A DNA stretch of 64,000 nucleotides from Verticiella sediminum. GTDB taxonomy: Bacteria > Pseudomonadota > Gammaproteobacteria > Burkholderiales > Burkholderiaceae_B. The stretch is taken from positions 62,001 through 126,000 of the forward strand of contig NZ_VLTJ01000010.1 of assembly GCF_007558815.1 (NCBI RefSeq), in the 5' to 3' direction. Positions within the stretch are counted from its first letter, which is position 1; each line of letters opens with the position of its first letter. The notes under the pieces were generated by a model, which made no database searches, was not told where the DNA came from, and was given only the letters and a program-made list of their open reading frames with translations. Positions 42,879 through 51,935 of this stretch are shown here, piece by piece. The position numbers and the translations under genes were made by a program.

Positions 42879-43685
42879 ATGCCGAAGCACGCGATGAACC
42901 TGCGCACGCAGTGGATCGATCTGGACGAGACTGCCCTGCGCTTCGAGTGGCGCCGCGCACAGGACGCGCCCCTGGTGTTGGTGCACGAGCTGGGAGGCAG
43001 CCTGAACAACTGGGACCGGGTGCTCGATCACCTGGAGACCGCGCGCTCGGTGCTGCGCTACGACGCGCGAGGCTGCGGCATGTCCGAGAAGCTGCGCGCC
43101 GCTCCAGGCCTGGCTGCGCTCGCCGACGACATCGTCCGTCTGCTCGACGCGCTCGGCATCGACGAACCGGTGCCGCTGGCCGGCTGCGCCTTGGGCGGTG
43201 CCGTGGCCCTGGCGTGTGCCGCCCGTCATCCGGCGCGGGTGGCCGCGGTCGTCGCGATGACGCCGGTCACCGACGTCGCTTCCGAACGCCGGGCGGGTTT
43301 GCTCGCCTTGGCGGATCGCGTGGCCCGCGAAGGCATGCGCGTCGTCGCAGACGGCCTGCTGTCGGTCAGTTTCCCGCGCGAACTCGTCGACGCGCAGGTG
43401 TACGACGAGTTCCGCGCGCGCTGGCTCGCCAACGATCCGGACAGCTTCGCCTGGCAATACCGCATGCTCGCGCAACTCGATATGCGCGTGCTGCTGCCTC
43501 GGGTGCGTTGCCCGGTGCTGGTGGTGGCCGCCGAGAAGGACGCCTTGCGGCCGGCCGCATTGTCCGAAGCGGTGGCTGGCGCCCTGCCCCACGCGAAGCT
43601 GGTGCGTCTGGCGGCCGGCCATTTCATGCCCGTGCAGGCCGCACCGGAGGTGGCTGCGGCCATCCAGGAATTCTTGCCCATCTGA
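42879..43685 (+). CDS. Alpha/beta-hydrolase-fold protein (3-oxoadipate enol-lactonase-like) lacking the nucleophile Ser
   Basis: This 268-residue protein resembles PcaD-type enol-lactonases: 'PLVLVHELGGSLNNWDRVL', 'RYDARGCGMSE', then Asp ('LVVAAEKDALRP') and His ('RLAAGHFMPVQ') near the C-terminus. At the nucleophile elbow, where G-x-S-x-G is expected, it reads G-C-A-L-G-G, so Ala occupies the Ser position and a Cys precedes it. Either the Cys is used, or the protein does non-hydrolytic chemistry or decarboxylation. It is 4 nt after the amidohydrolase gene and in the same operon. Confidence 0.85.
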   Translation: MPKHAMNLRTQWIDLDETALRFEWRRAQDAPLVLVHELGGSLNNWDRVLDHLETARSVLRYDARGCGMSEKLRAAPGLAALADDIVRLLDALGIDEPVPLAGCALGGAVALACAARHPARVAAVVAMTPVTDVASERRAGLLALADRVAREGMRVVADGLLSVSFPRELVDAQVYDEFRARWLANDPDSFAWQYRMLAQLDMRVLLPRVRCPVLVVAAEKDALRPAALSEAVAGALPHAKLVRLAAGHFMPVQAAPEVAAAIQEFLPI

Positions 43686-43741
43686 GCGCAGGCGCCGCCA
43701 TGGCCGCCCCGCTCCGTCACCAACGACAACAGGAGACTTTC

Positions 43742-44740
43742 ATGACGTTCACGCGCAGGTTCTCGCGTCGCGCCGCCATCGGTGCGCTCGTTTCTGCCTT
43801 GCTGGCGGGCGCTGGCGCCCCGGTCTGGGCAGCCGGCTCTGCCGATGCCTGGCCCGAGAAGCCGGTCCGCATGGTCGTGCCCTTTCCACCCGGCGGGCCG
43901 GGCGACATCGTCGCCCGCTCGCTCGCCGAGCAATTGCGGCAGACGTGGGGCCAGCCGGTGCTGGTCGAGAACCGGCCGGGCGCCAGCGGCACGATAGGCA
44001 CGGCCAACGTGGCTCGCGCCGAGCCGGACGGCTACACCGTGCTGTTGGCCGCCGCCAGCCACGTGATGAATCCTTCGATGTTCCCCAAGCTGCCGTTCGA
44101 TCCGGTCGAGGACTTCACGCCGATAGCACGCATCGCCGGCTATCCGATGGCCGTGCTGGTGAACGCAAGCCTGCCGTACCAATCCCTGGACGAGCTCGTC
44201 GCGGCGGTGAAGCGCGAACCGGGCACGATCGCCGTGGCGAACACGGGCGCGGGCTCGGCGCCGCAACTGGCGGCCGTGCTGTTCGAGCAGCGCGCGGGCG
44301 TGCAGTTTCTGCACATCCCCTACCAGGGTTCGGGGCCAACCGCGCTCGCGCTGCTGTCAGGGGAGATCAAGGTGAACTTCCAGGGCTCGATTGCCCTGGA
44401 GCAGGTGCGCGCCGGCAAGCTGCGTGCCCTGGCCATCACCGGCGAGCAGCGCCTGCCGGATTTCCCGGACGTGCCCACGATCGCCGAGTTGGGCTACCCC
44501 GGCTACAAAGTCGAGCTCTGGTACGGCGTGCTCGCACCGGCCGGCCTCGTGCCCGAGGTGCGCGACCGCATGTATCGGGACATCCAGCGAGCCATGGCCA
44601 CCGACGCTGTGAAGACCCAGTTGAAGGGCGCCGGCATCATGACGGAAGACCTGGGGCCGGATGCGTTTCGCCAGTCCATGCAGGAGGAGGTGGCGCATTG
44701 GGCGAGCGTCATCGAGAAGGCCGGTATCACGCCGCAGTAG
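43742..44740 (+). CDS. Bug-family periplasmic receptor of the lactonase operon
   Basis: This 332-residue protein has a twin-arginine-like signal region ('RRFSRRAAIGALVSALLAGA') and the mature features 'KPVRMVVPFPPGGPGDIVAR', 'VLVENRPGASGTIGTANVAR' and 'EPDGYTVLLAAASHVMNPSM'. AGGAG precedes the ATG. It should bind an organic acid or lactone and work with the two hydrolases ahead of it. It is the fourth Bug gene in this window without a membrane partner. The following 169 nt contain a hairpin and a possible promoter. Confidence 0.9.
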   Translation: MTFTRRFSRRAAIGALVSALLAGAGAPVWAAGSADAWPEKPVRMVVPFPPGGPGDIVARSLAEQLRQTWGQPVLVENRPGASGTIGTANVARAEPDGYTVLLAAASHVMNPSMFPKLPFDPVEDFTPIARIAGYPMAVLVNASLPYQSLDELVAAVKREPGTIAVANTGAGSAPQLAAVLFEQRAGVQFLHIPYQGSGPTALALLSGEIKVNFQGSIALEQVRAGKLRALAITGEQRLPDFPDVPTIAELGYPGYKVELWYGVLAPAGLVPEVRDRMYRDIQRAMATDAVKTQLKGAGIMTEDLGPDAFRQSMQEEVAHWASVIEKAGITPQ

Positions 44741-44870
44741 CGCACGCCACCCGCGGCATTGCACGGGCGGCAGACGCTATCCGTGCGAGATATCGAAAAT
44801 ATAAATACCTGCTAGGGTAGTGTTGTCATTGATCGCATAGCTCGCAGGTGCGATCCTGCCCGGCGTGAAA

Positions 44871-44887
44871 GGAGCCGCTGCGGCTCC
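44871..44887. other. Perfect hairpin GGAGCCG-CTG-CGGCTCC before the SDR gene
   Basis: The 7-bp arms at 44871-44877 and 44881-44887 lie between the Bug stop and the SDR start. It may be an attenuator-like element or a terminator without T-run. An AT-rich TATAAA at 44800-44805 upstream suggests a separate promoter for the SDR/acyl-CoA genes. Confidence 0.4.
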
Positions 44888-44909
44888 ATCGAGCCTAGGA
44901 GTTGTGCGA

Positions 44910-45668
44910 TTGGATACGCAAAGAACAGCGGCCGTCACGGGTGCCGGCCGCGGCATGGGATTGGCAATCGCCCGCAGGCTGGGGCAGGCGGGGCACCACG
45001 TTGTGCTGATCGACGTGCTGGAACAGGCGCTGGATGACGCGGTGCAGGCCCTGGTCGCCGAAGGCTTGTCGGCGCAGGCGATCCGGCTGGATCTCGCGGA
45101 TGACGCCCAGATCGCGGCGCTGCCGTCGCGGCTCGGGGACCGGTTCGAGGCGCTGGGCGTCCTGGTCAACAATGCCGCGATCTCGCCCAAGCATGCTGGT
45201 CGCCGGGCCGCCGCGGCAGAGGTTTCTCTGCAGGAGTGGGAACGGGTGGTCAAGATCAATCTGACCGCACCGTTCCGGATGATCCAGACCTGCCTGCCGC
45301 CGATGCGCGCGCGGCGCTGGGGCCGCATTGTCAATATCTCGTCGCGGGCGGGACGCTCGCCCGGCGGCGTGGCCGGTGCGCACTACGTGACCACCAAGAC
45401 CGGCGTACTCGGCATGACCCGCGCCTTCGCCAAGGAAGTGGCCTCGGCGGGCATCACCGTCAATGCCGTGGCGCCCGGACGCATCGAGACGGCGATGTCC
45501 GCGGGCTCGCCGCCCGAGGTGCTGGCCCAGGTGCTGCAGACGATACCGGTCGGCCGCTTCGGCACACCCGAGGAGATTGGCGCCATGGTGGCCTATCTGG
45601 CGGGCGAGGAGGCCGGCTTCGTCACCGGCGCGACCTTCGACATCAACGGCGGTGTGCTGATGATCTAG
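44910..45668 (+). CDS. Short-chain dehydrogenase/reductase (SDR family, FabG-like)
   Basis: This 252-residue NAD(P)-dependent oxidoreductase has the cofactor motif 'AAVTGAGRGMGLAIARRLGQ', 'NNAAISPK', the catalytic Ser in 'IVNISSRAGRS', Tyr-x3-Lys in 'AHYVTTKTGVLG', and 'VNAVAPGRIETAM'. The TTG at 44910 has AGGAG at an 8-nt spacing; a GTG at 44865 would add 15 residues not seen in the family and overlap a hairpin. It would oxidise a hydroxy intermediate (for example 3-hydroxyacyl-CoA) in the operon that continues with crotonase and acyl-CoA dehydrogenases. Confidence 0.88.
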   Translation: MDTQRTAAVTGAGRGMGLAIARRLGQAGHHVVLIDVLEQALDDAVQALVAEGLSAQAIRLDLADDAQIAALPSRLGDRFEALGVLVNNAAISPKHAGRRAAAAEVSLQEWERVVKINLTAPFRMIQTCLPPMRARRWGRIVNISSRAGRSPGGVAGAHYVTTKTGVLGMTRAFAKEVASAGITVNAVAPGRIETAMSAGSPPEVLAQVLQTIPVGRFGTPEEIGAMVAYLAGEEAGFVTGATFDINGGVLMI

Positions 45669-45741
45669 CACGCTGTCCCGGCAGCGGCCGCCGCACCGGA
45701 CCGTCCTGCCGGATACACCCATCGAACAGGAGTCATTCGAC

Positions 45742-46512
45742 ATGTCATCACCGAACGTGACGCTCGAGGTGCGCGACCATATCGCTCTCGTCGCCCTGAA
45801 CCGCCCCCCGGTCAACGCCCTGAACGCCGAGACACGGGCCGAGATGATCGCGATATTCGACCAGATCAACGACCGCGACGACATCCGCGTGGCTGTGCTC
45901 ACGGGACAGGGCGACACCTTCTGCGCGGGCGCCGACCTCAAGGACAGGCCGTCGGCCGACACCCCCGGCGATTTCGGCCGCCACAACCGCATCGTGCGTG
46001 AGACGTCCAACAGCATCCGCGAGTGCGCCAAGCCGGTGATCGCCGCGGTCAATGGCGCGGCGCTGGGCGCCGGCCTGGGCCTGGCGGCGGCCTGCGACAT
46101 CATCTTCGCCTCCGAGAACGCAGTCTTCGGCATGCCCGAGATCAACGTCGGCCTGGCCGGCGGCGTGTCCACGCTGGTCAAGCTCTTCGGCCGCTCGCGT
46201 ACCCGACGCATGTTCTACACCGGCATGCGCGTGCCTGCAGCGGAAATGTACCGACTTGGCGCAGTGGAAGCCTGCGTGCCGCGCGAGCAACTGCTGGACG
46301 AGGCCATGGCCGTCGCGAGCGAAATCGCCGGCAAGAGCCCGATCGCAATCCGCTATGCGAAGAACGCCGCCAACATGGTCGAGCTGATGCCGCTGCGCGA
46401 CGCCTACCGGTTCGAGCAGAACTTCACGGTCGAGCTCTCACGCACGGAGGACGCCAAGGAAGCGCGCCGTGCGTTCCTCGAAAAGCGTCCGCCCGTCTTC
46501 CAGGGCCGCTGA
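45742..46512 (+). CDS. Enoyl-CoA hydratase/isomerase (crotonase) family protein
   Basis: This 256-residue crotonase has the oxyanion-hole segments 'FCAGADLKDRP' and 'NGAALGAGLGLAAACDIIFA'. Of the two catalytic Glu residues of true hydratases, the second is present ('GMPEINVGLAGG'). The first site (GGGCEL in crotonase) reads GAGLGL, so Gly replaces Glu. It may be an isomerase, hydrolase or C-C bond enzyme instead of a simple hydratase. AGGAG lies 9 nt before the ATG, and two acyl-CoA dehydrogenase genes follow. Confidence 0.88.
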   Translation: MSSPNVTLEVRDHIALVALNRPPVNALNAETRAEMIAIFDQINDRDDIRVAVLTGQGDTFCAGADLKDRPSADTPGDFGRHNRIVRETSNSIRECAKPVIAAVNGAALGAGLGLAAACDIIFASENAVFGMPEINVGLAGGVSTLVKLFGRSRTRRMFYTGMRVPAAEMYRLGAVEACVPREQLLDEAMAVASEIAGKSPIAIRYAKNAANMVELMPLRDAYRFEQNFTVELSRTEDAKEARRAFLEKRPPVFQGR

Positions 46513-46529
46513 ACCTTTCGGACCGATCC

Positions 46530-47693
46530 ATGTTCGCAGCAGAGCAATACGAGACCTTTCAGAACGAGGTGCGCGACTTCGTGCTGGCCCATTGTCCGGC
46601 CGGGACGCGGCGCATCGTTGCCGAGAGCGGCAAGCTGACGCGCACGCGCCTGGCCGAGTGGCAGCGCATCCTGTACGAGCGCGGCTGGGGTGCGCCAAGC
46701 TGGCCCAAGGCCTATGGCGGCACCGGGTGGGACGTCTGGCAGCGGCACATCTTCGATGAAGTCCTGGCCGAATGCGATTGTCCGCCGCAGTACCACCATG
46801 GGCTGCGGCACATCGGCCCGGTCCTGATCGAGTACGGTACGCCGGAGCAGCAGCAGCGCTTTCTGCCCGGGATCCTGCGCGGTGAGGACTGGTGGTGCCA
46901 GGGGTATTCGGAGCCGGGATCGGGCTCCGACCTGGCTTCGCTGAAGACGGCTGCGCAGCGCGAGGGCGACGTATACCGTGTGTCGGGCCAGAAGATCTGG
47001 ACCTCCCATGCGCACGAGGCGGACCTGATGTACACGCTGGTGCGCACGGCGAGCACGGGCCGCAAGCAGGAGGGGATCACGATGCTGCTGATCCCGATGG
47101 ACGCCCCCGGCCTGTCCGTGCGTCCGATCCGGACCATCGACGGCTGGCATCACGTCAACGAGGTCTTTCTCGACGACGTGCGCGTGCCGGTGGCGAATCG
47201 GGTGGGCGAGCAGGACCGTGGCTGGGAGTACGGCAAGTTCCTGCTGTCGCGCGAGCGTCTCGGCTCGGCCAATGTCGCGCCGTTGTTCCAGTTGCTCGAG
47301 CGTACGAAGCGGCTGGTCGCCAGCCGGCTCGAGGGCCCGGCCGAAGCGCGCCGTCGCGAGCACCTCGCCCTGCGTCTGTTGATGGCCGAGGCCGAGATCG
47401 TCGGCCAGCGCGAGCTGGGCGTGCGCGCGATCGAGGATGTGGTGCAGGCCCGCCCGCTCGGGCTCGCTCCGTCGGCGCTGAAGATGGCCTCGTCCCGCCT
47501 TATGCAGCAGGTCAGCGAAATCGCCTTCGAGGTGCTGGGGCCGACTCTCGCGGGCCGCTTCGGCGCGAAGGAAGGCGAGGTGGAGGACATGAACTGGCTG
47601 CAGAGCTATCTGTTCTTTCGCGCGCGCACCATTGTCGGCGGGACCAACGAGGTGCAGAAGAACGTGATCGCCAAGGCGCTGTTCGGAGATTGA
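46530..47693 (+). CDS. Acyl-CoA dehydrogenase (first of a pair)
   Basis: This 387-residue flavoprotein has the acyl-CoA dehydrogenase order of domains: helical N-terminus ('RGWGAPSWPKAYGGTGWDVW'), FAD-binding beta-domain ('CQGYSEPGSGSDLASLKTAA', 'VSGQKIWTSHAHEADLMYTL') and C-terminal helical domain ending 'TIVGGTNEVQKNVIAKALFG'. The position before GTNE is Gly, not the Glu of medium-chain enzymes, so the catalytic base may lie elsewhere, as in long-branched-chain or cyclic-acid enzymes. A second, shorter-tailed dehydrogenase follows 3 nt later, suggesting a heteromeric enzyme. Confidence 0.9.
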   Translation: MFAAEQYETFQNEVRDFVLAHCPAGTRRIVAESGKLTRTRLAEWQRILYERGWGAPSWPKAYGGTGWDVWQRHIFDEVLAECDCPPQYHHGLRHIGPVLIEYGTPEQQQRFLPGILRGEDWWCQGYSEPGSGSDLASLKTAAQREGDVYRVSGQKIWTSHAHEADLMYTLVRTASTGRKQEGITMLLIPMDAPGLSVRPIRTIDGWHHVNEVFLDDVRVPVANRVGEQDRGWEYGKFLLSRERLGSANVAPLFQLLERTKRLVASRLEGPAEARRREHLALRLLMAEAEIVGQRELGVRAIEDVVQARPLGLAPSALKMASSRLMQQVSEIAFEVLGPTLAGRFGAKEGEVEDMNWLQSYLFFRARTIVGGTNEVQKNVIAKALFGD

Positions 47694-47696
47694 AGC

Positions 47697-48851
47697 ATGC
47701 CATTCAAAGCCACACCCCTGTTTCCCGGGGATCTATACGACTCGGCGGCACGGCTGGGCGGTACCGCCCTGACCACCCTGATCGGCACCGGTGACGACGG
47801 CGGTCGTACCGCCGCGATCGAGCGCGCGTGGTCGCAGGCCGAGCAGCTCGGCTGGGGCGCCACGCTGATCGCCGACGACGCCGGCGGCATGGGCTGCACG
47901 CTGCTGGAGATGGCTGCCCTGCTCGAAGGGTTGGGACGCCATGCAACGCCCTTGCCCACCGTTCGGGCCTGCGTGCTCGTGCCGATGCTGCTGGAGGCGG
48001 CATTGCCCGCCGCGCGGGCTGCGGCGCTGCTGGCGGACGTCGCGGCAGGCTCGGCTCGCGTCGCCCCCGTCCTGGGCGCGGGATGCGCCTGGCAGGCGGG
48101 CGTGCCGGCCGCCGACGCGATCGTTGCGAGCCAGCGGCCGGAAGGCTGGCGTCTGCATGGCCAGGCCTTGGGCCTGGAGGCGGTGCCGCAGGCCACGCAC
48201 TACCTGATCGCCTGCCATTGCGTCGCGAAGGATGCTGAGCCGCAGACGGGCATGTTCCTGCTGCCGGCCGATGCGGCCGGATTGGCCGCTCACCCGAGGC
48301 GTCGGCTCGACGACAGGCCGACCCTGGACTTGGCCCTGGATGCCATCGTCCCTGCCTCGGCCAGGTTGTGCGCCGGCGAACGTGTCGCCGACGTGGTGGA
48401 GCGCACGCAGGCTGCTGCTGCCGTGCTTGTCTGCGTGGAGGCAGTGGCTACCTTCGGTGCGTTGCTGGAGCAGACCATCGACTACCTGTCGAACCGCCGG
48501 CAATTCGGCGTTGCGCTCGCCAGCTTCCAGGCGCTCAGGCACCGGGTGGCCGACATGTACGTGGCCTACCAGAACTGCCGGGCGCTGGCGAACCACACCG
48601 TCCGTGCGGTGGCCGACGCCGCGAATGGGCCGCTGCCGATGCGGCAGATCGCCCTCACCAAAATCCGGCTGGGCGAGGCATGCCGCGCCGCGGCCCATGA
48701 GGCGATCCAGTTGCACGGGGGCATGGGCATGACCGAGGAGCTGCTGGCGACCCGGCTGGGCAAGCGTCTGCTCATGGTCGATCTCGAATACGGCGATCGC
48801 ATGTTCCATGCGGGCCGTCTGCTGGCCGAGCATGGGGGAGTGGTGCAATGA
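47697..48851 (+). CDS. Acyl-CoA dehydrogenase family protein (second of a pair)
   Basis: This 384-residue protein is a more divergent relative of the preceding gene. The N-terminal half is Ala-rich and lacks the clear 'SEPGSGSD' flavin loop. The C-terminal helical domain is well preserved ('FGALLEQTIDYLSNRRQFGV', 'FQALRHRVADMYVAYQN', 'IQLHGGMGMTEELLATRLGK'). Such unequal pairs form heterotetramers in steroid side-chain and some cyclic acid pathways. It follows its partner by 3 nt and overlaps the CoA synthetase start by 4 bp. The heteromer is inferred. Confidence 0.87.
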   Translation: MPFKATPLFPGDLYDSAARLGGTALTTLIGTGDDGGRTAAIERAWSQAEQLGWGATLIADDAGGMGCTLLEMAALLEGLGRHATPLPTVRACVLVPMLLEAALPAARAAALLADVAAGSARVAPVLGAGCAWQAGVPAADAIVASQRPEGWRLHGQALGLEAVPQATHYLIACHCVAKDAEPQTGMFLLPADAAGLAAHPRRRLDDRPTLDLALDAIVPASARLCAGERVADVVERTQAAAAVLVCVEAVATFGALLEQTIDYLSNRRQFGVALASFQALRHRVADMYVAYQNCRALANHTVRAVADAANGPLPMRQIALTKIRLGEACRAAAHEAIQLHGGMGMTEELLATRLGKRLLMVDLEYGDRMFHAGRLLAEHGGVVQ

Positions 48852-50950
48852 GCCTGCTGCGTCATCTGTTCAGCCCGCGCTCGGTGGCGATCATCGGCGC
48901 CTCGTCGGACCCGCGCAAGATCGGTGGGCGGCCCATCCGCTTCATGAAGGCGTACGGCTATGCCGGGCGCATCCTGCCCATCAATGCCAACGCGGCCGAG
49001 ATCCAGGGCCTGCCGGCCTACGCACGCGTGGAAGATGTCGTCGGCGAGGTCGATCAGGCGCTGATCGTGGTCCCGGCCGCCGCGGCGGAGGACGCCCTGC
49101 GCGGCTGCGTGGCCAAGGGCGTCAAGGTGGTCCAGGTGCTCAGCTCCGGTTTCGGCGAAGCGGGTGACGAGGGCCGTATCCTCCAGGACCGGCTGGTCCG
49201 CATCGCGCGAGAGGCCGGCATGCGGATGACCGGCCCCAACGCGCTGGGTGTGGTCAGCCCGGGCGAGCGCTACTTCGGCACCTTCTCGACGGCGCTCGAG
49301 GGCATGTGCCCCGAGCCCGGCGGGGTCGCCATGGTCACGCAGAGCGGCGCCTTCGGTTCCTGCGCCTACGTCATGGCCATGCGCCGCGGGTTGGGCCTGA
49401 GCCGGGTCATCGCCACCGGCAACGAGGCCGATGTCGACGTGTCCGAACTCATCGGGCTGCTGGCAGATGACGCGCAGACGCGCGTCATCTGCGCCGCCGT
49501 CGAGGCCTGCAAGGACGGCGAGCGGCTGCGCGCCGCGCTGCGCAAGGCAGCCGCCCGCAACAAGCCGGTGATCGTCATGAAAGTGGGTACGACCGAGGTC
49601 GGAGCCGCGGCGGCGGCCACCCACACGGGTTCGCTCGCGGGCAACGACGCGGTGTACGACGCGGTTTTTCGCGAATGCGGCGCATACCGCGCGCGTTCGA
49701 TCGAGGAAATGATCGACGTCGCCTATGCCTGCTCGCTGGGCGGGATGCCGGGCAACGACAGGGTGGGCATCGTCACGGTCTCCGGCGGCATCGGGATTCT
49801 GATGGCGGACGCGGCGAGCGAGGCCGGGCTGGCATTGCCTGCGCCCAGCGCGAGCGCGCTCCATGCGATGCGCGAGGTTCTGCCCTTCGTCACGGGTGCC
49901 AACCCCCTCGACGTGACGGCGCAGATCGCGGTCAACCGGGCCGCCATCACGGCCATCGGCCAGACCATGGTCGACGATGCGGACTATGGCGCACTGCTGA
50001 TCTACCTGGCCAACAATGCGCTGGCCCCGCCCGTGTTCGAGACCACCAAGCAGGCCGTATTGGCGCTGCGGCACGCGCGGCCCGACGTGCTGCTCGTGAC
50101 CGTCATGCCGGCGGAAGACGGCGTGCGCATGGCGTTGGAAGAGGCCGGCGTCCTCGTCTTCGAGGACCCGAGCCGGGCGGTGCGGTCGGTGGCGGCGGCT
50201 GCGGAACTGCGCCGCCTTCAGCAGGATGCGAGCGAGGCCGTGCCTGCGGCGAGGCCGGGCGCGGCCCTGCCCGCAGGGGAGTTCGACGAGGCGGGCGCCA
50301 AGGCACTGCTGGCGCAGGCCGGGGTTCCGGTTCTGGACGAGCGGGTGGTGCACACGGCCGAGGACGCCGCGGCGCATGCCGAACGGTTGGGTGGTGCCGT
50401 CGTGCTCAAGATCGTGTCACCCGAGATCCTGCACAAGACCGAGGTCGGCGGGGTAGCGCTCGGCCTGCAGGGCGGGCAGGCGGTCCGGCAGGGCTTCGAA
50501 ACGATTCTGCAGCGCGTGCGGACGGCGGCTCCGCAGGCGCGTATCGATGGTGTGCTGGTCGCGCCCATGGCGGGCCCCGGCGTGGAGACGATCGTCGGCG
50601 TCCATGTCGACCCGGTCTTCGGCGCTGTCATGATGTTTGGACTGGGTGGCATCTTCGTCGAACTGTTCCGGGATGTGGCCTTCGCATCGGCGCCGCTGTC
50701 GCCGGCACGCGCGCGGCGCCTGATCCGCGCCACGCGGGGCAGCGCGCTACTCGACGGATGGCGTGGTGCCGCACCCGTCGACGTCCAGGCGCTGGTGGAC
50801 GTGCTGTGCCGCCTGTCCGCCTTCGCGGCGACGCATGCGCACGAGCTGGCGAGCATCGAAATCAACCCATTGCTGGTACGCGAGAGCGGGTGTGTGGCGC
50901 TGGACGCGGTGATCACAATGCGCAACCCGAGTGAGCGCGCGCCCGTCTGA
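48848..50950 (+). CDS. Acetyl/acyl-CoA synthetase (ADP-forming) family fusion protein
   Basis: This 700-residue protein has, in order, a CoA-binding domain ('RSVAIIGASSDPRKIGGRPI'), a succinyl-CoA-ligase-like flavodoxin domain with the phospho-His region ('AAAATHTGSLAGNDAVYDAV'), a second ligase domain, and a C-terminal ATP-grasp domain ('AGVPVLDERVVHTAEDAAAH', 'VVLKIVSPEILHKTEVGGVA'). The order matches ADP-forming acyl-CoA synthetases. It would activate the pathway acid or recycle CoA. It is the last gene of the operon and ends 3 nt from a convergent hydrolase gene. Confidence 0.9.
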   Translation: MSLLRHLFSPRSVAIIGASSDPRKIGGRPIRFMKAYGYAGRILPINANAAEIQGLPAYARVEDVVGEVDQALIVVPAAAAEDALRGCVAKGVKVVQVLSSGFGEAGDEGRILQDRLVRIAREAGMRMTGPNALGVVSPGERYFGTFSTALEGMCPEPGGVAMVTQSGAFGSCAYVMAMRRGLGLSRVIATGNEADVDVSELIGLLADDAQTRVICAAVEACKDGERLRAALRKAAARNKPVIVMKVGTTEVGAAAAATHTGSLAGNDAVYDAVFRECGAYRARSIEEMIDVAYACSLGGMPGNDRVGIVTVSGGIGILMADAASEAGLALPAPSASALHAMREVLPFVTGANPLDVTAQIAVNRAAITAIGQTMVDDADYGALLIYLANNALAPPVFETTKQAVLALRHARPDVLLVTVMPAEDGVRMALEEAGVLVFEDPSRAVRSVAAAAELRRLQQDASEAVPAARPGAALPAGEFDEAGAKALLAQAGVPVLDERVVHTAEDAAAHAERLGGAVVLKIVSPEILHKTEVGGVALGLQGGQAVRQGFETILQRVRTAAPQARIDGVLVAPMAGPGVETIVGVHVDPVFGAVMMFGLGGIFVELFRDVAFASAPLSPARARRLIRATRGSALLDGWRGAAPVDVQALVDVLCRLSAFAATHAHELASIEINPLLVRESGCVALDAVITMRNPSERAPV

Positions 50951-50953
50951 GCC

Positions 50954-51931
50954 TCACCCTTCTCGCATGAACGCCCCCATCGCCCGATACACCGCTTCGC
51001 ACGCATCCGGCACCAACCGTTCCAGATTGAGAAATGCGTGCACCATCCCCGGCAGGTTGAGGTGCTGGCAGGGCACGCCAGCCGCGCGCAGACGCCCCGC
51101 GTAGGCGTAGCCCTCGTCGCGCAGCGGGCAGAAGCCGGCGGTGACGAGCAGCGTCGGCGGCAGACCGGCCGCGGGCATGTGCAGGGGAGAGACGGCGGCG
51201 CGGTCTTCGCCGCCTTGGAAATAGTGGTCGAAATACCAGCGGATGCGCTCGGCATCGAGCAGGTAGCCATTGCCGTTCTCCTCGACCGAGGGCTGGGCGA
51301 GGGTGTAGTCCAGGCTGGGATAGACGAGCACCTGGCGGGCGATGGCCAGTTCGGGCCGGCGCGCGGCGAGCATCGACAGGCTGGCGGTGAGCGCGCCGCC
51401 GCCCGAGTCGCCGGCCACGGTGATGCCACCCGGCGCGGCGCAGCCTCGTGCCGCCAGCCAGGCGGGCAGAGCGGCGAGCACGCGCGCGCAGTCCTCCAGG
51501 CCGCAGGGGTAGGGATGCTCCGGCGCGAGCCGGTAGTCGACGGCGACGACTCGGCAGTCTGCCATCTGGGCGAGACGCCGGCAGACCGGGTCGTACACGG
51601 CGATGCTGCCGGCCATGTGGCCGCCGCCGTGCAGGTACAGGCAGACAGGCAGTTCGCGGCCCGGCGTCGGGTCGTACAGGCGTACCGGGACGGCGGGGCG
51701 GCCGTCGATCTCGCCGTCCAGCACGCGCGCCAGCGCGGGACCGGGCGCGGCGCAGGCCTGGGTCAGGGCGGCCAGGCTGTCGCGCGCGCCCGTCACGGTG
51801 TAGCCGATGCCGGCTTCCGGGGCCTGTTCGGCGGCGCGTACGGCGCGCGCGAGGCTGTCGTGCAGGCGAGGGTCGGGCTCGGCCGAGCGGCGCGGCCCCG
51901 GAGTGGAGGGTTCGACCGTGTCGATCAGCAT
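50954..51931 (-). CDS. Alpha/beta hydrolase fold-3 (hormone-sensitive-lipase-type) esterase
   Basis: This 325-residue protein has the HSL-type oxyanion motif HGGG ('LYLHGGGHMAG'), the nucleophile elbow 'VAGDSGGGALTASLSML', and C-terminal 'LLVTAGFCPLRDEGYAYA' (Asp) and 'GMVHAFLNL' (His). It probably hydrolyses short-chain esters or lactones. It is the last gene of a minus-strand set with MaoC, acyl-CoA ligase and crotonase genes, starting 5 nt after the MaoC stop. The start MLIDTVEP at 51931 is preferred over a long Ala/Pro-rich extension that overlaps the MaoC gene. Confidence 0.88.
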   Translation of the reverse strand: MLIDTVEPSTPGPRRSAEPDPRLHDSLARAVRAAEQAPEAGIGYTVTGARDSLAALTQACAAPGPALARVLDGEIDGRPAVPVRLYDPTPGRELPVCLYLHGGGHMAGSIAVYDPVCRRLAQMADCRVVAVDYRLAPEHPYPCGLEDCARVLAALPAWLAARGCAAPGGITVAGDSGGGALTASLSMLAARRPELAIARQVLVYPSLDYTLAQPSVEENGNGYLLDAERIRWYFDHYFQGGEDRAAVSPLHMPAAGLPPTLLVTAGFCPLRDEGYAYAGRLRAAGVPCQHLNLPGMVHAFLNLERLVPDACEAVYRAMGAFMREG

Positions 51932-51935
51932 GGGG

